A DNA stretch of 64,000 bases from the NCBI RefSeq assembly GCF_042453785.1, contig NC_091669.1, forward strand, positions 16,413,001 through 16,477,000. The letters are read 5' to 3'. The notes below the pieces were generated by a model, which did not search any database, was not told where the DNA came from, and saw nothing but the letters and a program-made list of their open reading frames with translations. Position 1 is the first letter of the stretch; the number at the start of each line of letters is the position of its first letter. The DNA comes from Malus domestica. Lineage: Eukaryota; Streptophyta; Magnoliopsida; Rosales; Rosaceae. This document shows, piece after piece, positions 57,847 through 64,000 of this stretch. A program made the position numbers and the translations under genes.

Positions 57847-59676
57847 GCACAGTACTTGATATAGTCACTTTTAGAGAAGTAATTCGCAATGTGTGTAATT
57901 TGACCCGAACGGTTTTGTTATTCTATTTTTGCTGAAGAGAACTGGTACGTTGTTCATCTTTATTTTGTTTTCAATGATTAGGGGCGTGCAGCGAGACCAA
58001 CTTTTTAAACCATCTTTTGCAGACCACAAGATGCGGCAAATGATGATTGAACTCCTTGGTCTCTCAAGCATTTTTCATTCATGATGAAGTATTATATTTG
58101 ACGGACAAATTGCATTGGCATTTCACCCGGTATTTTGAGTTCACTAAAATTCTTAAGATGTGTTCGACTACGGTAGATATTAATCATTCTACACATGATA
58201 CTTTGGTGTGTCTGAAACACTACATAGACATGTCGCGGGATGTTATAGTTCTGTAAACGGTGAAGCACGTCCTTTTGAGAACAAGAGAATGTTTTGTAAA
58301 TCTTGTCGGTCTCTTCAAATCTATATATTGTAGACTCAAAACATGTCAAATTAAAGTTACGTCAATCCAAATTGCCTAAAAAGTTTAAAACATCAACTTT
58401 TGAGATATGAAGCGCCAAATAATCTTTTTAACACGTAAATTTCCAATTCTCAATCACATCAATAAAAAAATACATGTTCGATGTATTTAGACTTTAATTG
58501 GTATTTAGGTATTCACTAGCATACCTAATAAAAGAAGATTACCACATTATGAAAGGAACGTTGTATGTACCCATAGTATTCTGAGAAATATAATTTATCA
58601 TGTGTGAGAAAATATTTCCTAACTTTAGGCTAAGGAATTGACTTTTTTTAGAAAAACATCTCATTTTCTCTTAAAATCATCTGCACAGATCAGATAAAAA
58701 ATCCCATGCATAGATGGAATATGTTATTACTTCTTTTTTTTGAACAAATAATATCATCGATACTAAAGGGGAGGGGTGGGTTAAGCTTCACAATAAGTTA
58801 GCAATAATGTGGTTCAAATTCTCCTTTGATGAGAATTGAATCTAAAATCTCACTTTTAAGTGAAAAGAAATACCACTAAACCGTAGTACTAAGGACGAAA
58901 TATTACAATCTAATGAATCCATCATTTGTGATAAAATTCCAACTCTGGGCGGGAAATGACTTTTTTGGACAATAACACCTCATTTTTCTTTTATGATCCT
59001 ATGCATAAATGAAAAATATTATTTTGTTTGACAAGCAAAATCCCGTTGCCATTCCACGAGGTGTTCTAAATTCCTTAAAATTCTAAATTTAAAGTTGAAT
59101 ATTAATAATTTTACGCCTTATAATTTTCATTTACTGAAACATAATAACGGTATGTCACGTGATGTTACCGTTACGTAATAGTAAAGACGCGCATTATTTA
59201 AAACAAAATGTTTCCTAATACAAAACAATAATTTCAAATTGTCGTTATAGACATTGGACAATTCTAAACAACTTCATCTTTACCGCACTATTTTGTTTAA
59301 CTGTAATTCAAAATTCATGTTCGATGCATTTCGACTTCAATTGGTAATTACCATACAAATTACCCCCATTATCATTTACCAATTTAGATTGATGCAAATC
59401 TTATCTCCCCACCACTATAAATTAGGCCTAACCCCCCCTTCTTCCTCTTCACTAATCACTGATTAGCAGATAATAACAGTGATTTGAATTTGGTTTAGTT
59501 TCTGTGTTTGAGTTTTGTCAGTGGCTGTTTCAAACCAACTGACGCCTCTACCCCATTGGTCCGTTACCCTCACGCGCCTCACCTTCGCGATCTCCCTCCC
59601 TTTTTCTCGTCCACTTTCCCTCTCTTTTTCTCTAGGGTTTTGCATTTTCTCGGCTCCCAAACACCTCTTTCAAACA
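57847..59676. other. Spacer between GLYR2 and NAP1 genes
   Basis: GLYR2 3' UTR to about 58,050, then A/T-rich DNA. A SINE-like repeat lies at 58,735-58,895. From about 59,400 a C/T-rich stretch and 'ccactataaattaggcc' (possible TATA at about 59,414) mark the NAP1 promoter. No other gene. Confidence 0.45.
58735..58895 (-). repeat. SINE-like dispersed repeat, copy 4
   Basis: Same order of landmarks as copy 3 in the same orientation, including 'actaaaggggaggggtgggt', 'aataatgtggttcaaattc' and 'accgtagtactaag'. Confidence 0.55.
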
Positions 59677-62485
59677 ATGAGCAGCAACGAGGATAACTTT
59701 GATATGGCCGAGCTCGACTCCTCCCTCCCCGCCGCCGCAGCCGGTAATCCTTTATCTCACTGTTAAACCCTATTTTCTATGTACTGGGAAATTGTTTGCT
59801 TGAATTTTGAATTCTGTTTGGTGAAGCTAGAACCCTAATGCTTTATTCGATTTTGTAATCCCATTGGGAAATTGGAATGTGATTTGGGAACTAATTGAAA
59901 GCATTTTAATTGAGTTTTGTGGTGAAATTGTGAATGTTTACTTTGAATTTGAACAGTTTGTTTGGTTTCCTTCTGCAGCTCTGAGTGCAGAGGATCGTGA
60001 TGGCCTTGTGAATGCTCTCAAGGCAAGTATCCTACGCCAGTTTTACATTTTTTTTCTCAATAGAATCTCTTTTTGTTGTTCTGGTGATGATGAATTGATG
60101 ATCATATTAATAAAGTTCAAGTTTCGGTAGCGAAAATAAACACAAGTTCTTATAAAGGCTTCGTTTGGTTTGGATTGTGAATGAATTGAGCTTAAGCTCT
60201 TGAAACCGAAAATATTTGAACAGATGGTGTTTTTCCTGGGTTTCTTTAAAAGTTCTAATCACTTTTTACTCTGGTATGCCTTCTGTACTTCGGCTGCTAG
60301 ATTTTGTTCAGTTTACTTAGTTTTGGTGTTCTTTGCAGGATAAGATTCAGAGCATGGCAGGACAGCAGACCGACGTCTTGGAAACTTTGTCACCCATCGT
60401 CAGGAAGCGTGTTCAGGTTCTGAGGGAGATACAGGTTGGTCTGACTTTAAATTTCAGCTAGCATAAGTATTATTCTGAAATTTCTGTACCAATCCTTACA
60501 ACTTGATGTATAAGTATAACCTAAGATTCACTTGAAGTGATTTTTTGCTCAATTATTACGGAGCTCCTTAGTATCCCTAACACATCCATATTTTCCAGAG
60601 CCAACATGATGAGATTGAAACAAAATTTTTTGAGGAGAAAGCTGCATTGGAAGCAAAATACCAGAAGCTTTATGAACCTCTCTACACTAAGGTAAAAAAT
60701 TTCAGCAGGCATCTCTAATTACTTTGAGTATGATGTCTTACAGTTAAGGATCCTTGTATTTAAAATTTAGCCTTAATCGAGGTTTCTGAATTGGCTTTAA
60801 ATGTGCTGTTATATGCAAGGATGATGTAATGTCTTTCTGGTTAATGTGACGGTTGATTGCAGAGATATGAGATTGTTAATGGTATAACTGAAATTGAAGG
60901 AGTGAAAAATGAAGCTGCAATGGACCAAGAAGGAGACGAGGACATCGAAGGTACCTATCAGATGTCAAATCTTTAATGGCTTTCATGACTTTCATGCATT
61001 ACATTTGAGTTTGATGTTGGATTTTGTCTTTTGATGTAGAGAAAGGAGTGCCTGACTTTTGGCTTACTGCAATGAAGACTAATGACGTACTTTCTGAGGA
61101 GGTGGGTGATTCTATAAGCCATTTTTCTATGCTCATTTTTTTAATTAAGTTTGGAAATATGTCAATGTGATCAGCTGTTTGCTGGAATAGATTACCGAGC
61201 GTGATGAAGGGGCACTCAAGCATCTCAAAGATATCAAGTGGTCTAGGATAGATGATCCAAAAGGATTCAAGCTGGAGTTCTTCTTTGATACTAATCCATA
61301 TTTCAAAAATTCCATCCTGACAAAAACATATCACATGGTCGACGAGAACGAGCCTATTTTGGAGAAGGCTATTGGGTAATTCTCATGACAATAATACATC
61401 ACGGCTGTTTTACTGATTTTTCCCCTTTGTCCTCGTGTTCTTAAGTTGGAGTGCTGTGCAGGACTGAGATCGAATGGTATCCTGGTAAATGCTTGACACA
61501 GAAGCTTTTGAAGAAGAAGCCAAGAAAGGGATCGAAGAATGCGAAACCTGTGACCAAAACTGAAGATTGTGCAAGCTTCTTTAACTTCTTTAGCCCTCCT
61601 GAGGTCCCTAAGGAGGACGAGGATCTTGATGAAGAGTCTGTAAGTTTGGCTTCTTTCGTGACATGTTTGATGATTATATAAGCAAGTTTCTTACTTTCTT
61701 TGATGTTTATGGTGGCAGGCGGAAGAACTCCAAGCTCAGATGGAACAGGATTATGACATTGGGTACGTTAATGATTTCTTTTGCTTCGATTCTCTAATGC
61801 ACATACAGTGTATTTTTTGAGACCTTTTGAAAGGCAGTACACTACGGCGAAACAATAAAATTGTATTACGGATTGGGTGTGTTGAGAATTTGGTCAGTTG
61901 GTATCTTGTATCTATTGTTATTGGAATGACATGTTAATATTGGTGCCTTGTGTAGTTCAACAATTCGAGACAAAATCATTCCTCATGCAACATCATGGTT
62001 CACTGGAGAGGCTGTTCATGGGGATGGGTTTGACGATTCAGATGATGACGACGAGGACGATGAGTTATACGATGACGATGATGAAGACGAAGAGGATGTG
62101 GACGATGACGAGGAAGAGGAGGATAAGGGCACGAAAAAGGTATATGTAGATATAAATCTTTTTAATTAGGATATAATATTTTGAATCTGCAGTATCTTTC
62201 AATATGTTTGCTAGAATTTTGTACAATTTTAAGCTGTCCGGCCTGCTAATATATGTTTTCAAAATTCAACTGGATTTTTGCAGCCATCTGCTGCATCTAA
62301 AGCGCGATGATTTAACCATTCTAGTTCCTTTGTTTTCGTTTTAATTTTAAGATTTTTCAAGCAAGCTTCACTCGGGGTTACTAAGTTATTGTTTGAATTA
62401 CGTTGGCCAAATGCAGAAAAGGGGTAATGTGCAAGGTGCAGAAGGTCAGCAAGGCGAGCGGCCTGCGGAGTGCAAGCAGCAATAG
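59677..62485 (+). CDS. NAP1: Nucleosome assembly protein 1 (NAP1), histone chaperone
   Basis: Exons: 59677-59743, 59979-60022, 60339-60434, 60599-60691, 60863-60950, 61040-61101, 61191-61375, 61462-61639, 61719-61762, 61956-62139, then either 62284-62310 (ends PSAASKAR and stop, 355 aa) or 62417-62485 (369 aa, ends CKQQ). All exon lengths keep one frame. Intron 2 begins GCAAGT. Residues about 50-300 are the NAP domain: [92 protein letters not shown], and the nuclear-export-type helix in the N-terminal half. An Asp/Glu-rich tail ([20 protein letters not shown]) binds histones. NAP1 shuttles H2A-H2B and helps assemble nucleosomes. CKQQ is a CaaX-type end; in Arabidopsis NAP1;1 the same ending is farnesylated. 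Confidence 0.93.
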
Positions 62486-64000
62486 TGACAGAGTTTGCAT
62501 AGACGGGCTTGTGCTGGTGGCTTGTGGTGCTTGAGAGTCGAGTTTAGGATAGTCTTTGTTGTTGTTTGGGGAAGATCATTATCCGCAGGGGTGCGTTGGG
62601 TTTTATTTCTTCTGTTGGGATGCCTTGGGTTGGCCAATGCTGTCTATGTCCTATGAATACATCCTTTTTTGTTCTTTCTTTTCTTTTCTTTTTTCGGGAC
62701 GACACATCTTTTTGATTGTTTGTTTTTATTAACTATAGTGAATGCAACATGTTTTTATGATCTTATCACATTTATAGTCTCATCATCTCTTACATTTTCT
62801 GAATGTATTGCTAATGACGTCACATCTCTCACGTAGACCGAAGAAAATCTTGTGAGAATTGTTTGGTGGAAATGATTGGATTAGAAGGGATATCTCCATA
62901 AATTCAACGCATATTGAATGTGGATGAGGATTATTTTTCATCTTGAGGGTATTAAAAGAGGATTAGACAAAAATAAGCTGAACTCATCTAATCCTCCCAT
63001 TTTGAGGTGGATATGATTGCAATGTATAAGTTTTCTTATTGAGTAATACGTCTCGTACCTATAAGTTGGTTACAATTTTTTTCATTTTTTTTAACATACA
63101 TTGAAAATGATGTCTTATCAAATCCAATCCAATTATGTATACAAAACGAGACTTGATGGGTTAGATTGGATTGGATTACTCGAAGTTTAAGATATGCTGA
63201 AAGTAGAAGTGAATGATTTTTCATTTCACGAGGATTAGACAAAAAAGTTAGTCAACCTTTCAAATCCTACCATTTGAAAATATAAGTTTGCTTAATTAGT
63301 AATTCATTTTTCTTTTACCTGCAATTGAACAAAAAATTCATTTTTCCTCTTGAATCTAGTGAATTATTAAATCCAATTTAATCTTAGATAACAAGCCAGC
63401 CCATAAAGTTGATGTGTAGATTAAGAATTGAGTGGTTTGTAGATTTATATAATCATGGTGTGATGATATCACGTGAAGTTCAACTACCAACAACATATCA
63501 TCCAATTAATAAGTATATAGGAACATGGAACATGTACACCCCAAGTATATTATATACAGACGTTACGTAGGATATCGATTAAAGTAATCGAACAGTTTTT
63601 ATATGCTGATTAAATTGTCAACACTTACTGTCCCAATGAGCGGATCCAGCAACGAAATTTGGAGAGATATATTAGTATGTTGAGAACATAGTTCTGAATA
63701 CTAAATGTAATAATACGATGACTGAAAACTTCAAAAAATATTCCAACAAATTACATTATTACACTTAATATACTGAACCGTGTTCTAGACACACTAAAAA
63801 AATTTTCAAAAAATTATGATGACTAATCCACATTAAGTCAGAGAAAGGACTGCAATAATGGTCGATTAGAGCAACAAAAAATTTAGGTAGAATTTGTTTG
63901 TCCAGTTCAGCCATCCCCTGATTCGTATGAAATTATTCTCCAGTTTAGGATAGTCTTTGTTACTTGTGCATTGGGTTTTATTTCTTCTGTTAGGATACTT
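62486..64000. other. NAP1 3' UTR, A/T-rich spacer and a partial 3'-UTR duplicate at the window edge
   Basis: 3' UTR to about 62,700. 62,850-63,350 has paired 'gaggattagacaaaaa' motifs (62,952 and 63,230), probably an old foldback element. At 63,938-64,000 the sequence repeats part of the NAP1 3' UTR (62,540-62,615). No ORF of note. Confidence 0.5.

Overview
The window is plant nuclear DNA. It has spliced genes with GT-AG introns, about two thirds A+T, plant-only families (SAUR, plant mobile domain, plastid-type GLYR2, CaaX-ending NAP1) and dense small DNA transposons, solo LTRs and SINEs. The repeat types and gene sequences look to me like a woody rosid, most likely Rosaceae (apple/pear type). 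That placement is recalled resemblance, not a search result.

Layout. 1-3,660: minus-strand remnant of an endogenous pararetrovirus (Caulimoviridae-like) with its primer-binding site, TATA box and poly(A) signal still visible. 4,075-6,520 and 13,620-16,240: a duplicated SAUR block with one intact SAUR gene and two broken copies. A 600-bp solo LTR and a foldback element sit in the first copy only. 6,520-13,620: a transposon-rich spacer (two hAT-like elements, a foldback element, one long-TIR Mutator-like element). 16,385-23,800: two tandem F-box pseudogenes. The second is split by 5.4 kb of nested insertions (element in gene, hAT in that element, solo Gypsy LTR in the hAT), each with its own target-site duplication, plus a 345-bp tandem array.

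24,178-28,350: a SurE-like phosphatase gene (minus, 10 coding exons, 381 aa). 28,350-35,860: non-genic, with foldback elements and a 1.26-kb hAT. 35,862-39,970: an 11-exon PP7-type serine/threonine phosphatase whose active-site residues are replaced, matching the 'PP7 inactive homolog' class. 41,167-43,034: a convergent plant mobile domain (PMD/MAIN-like) gene. 43,035-46,371: spacer with a MITE and a 908-bp solo LTR at its edge. 46,372-47,988: an FHA-domain gene. 49,534-52,049: a two-RRM glycine-rich hnRNP-like gene. 53,859-57,846: plastid glyoxylate/succinic semialdehyde reductase (GLYR2). 59,677-62,485: NAP1 histone chaperone with a CaaX-type end (CKQQ).

How the genes work together: these are mostly unrelated nuclear genes and no pathway cluster is evident. 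The one suggestive pair is the PMD gene next to the degenerate PP7 phosphatase, because in Arabidopsis PMD proteins (MAIN/MAIL1) work with a PP7-family protein (PP7L). Exon models were built by hand from splice consensus and reading-frame continuity. In all seven spliced genes the exon lengths add up to an open frame, but no transcript evidence was available.
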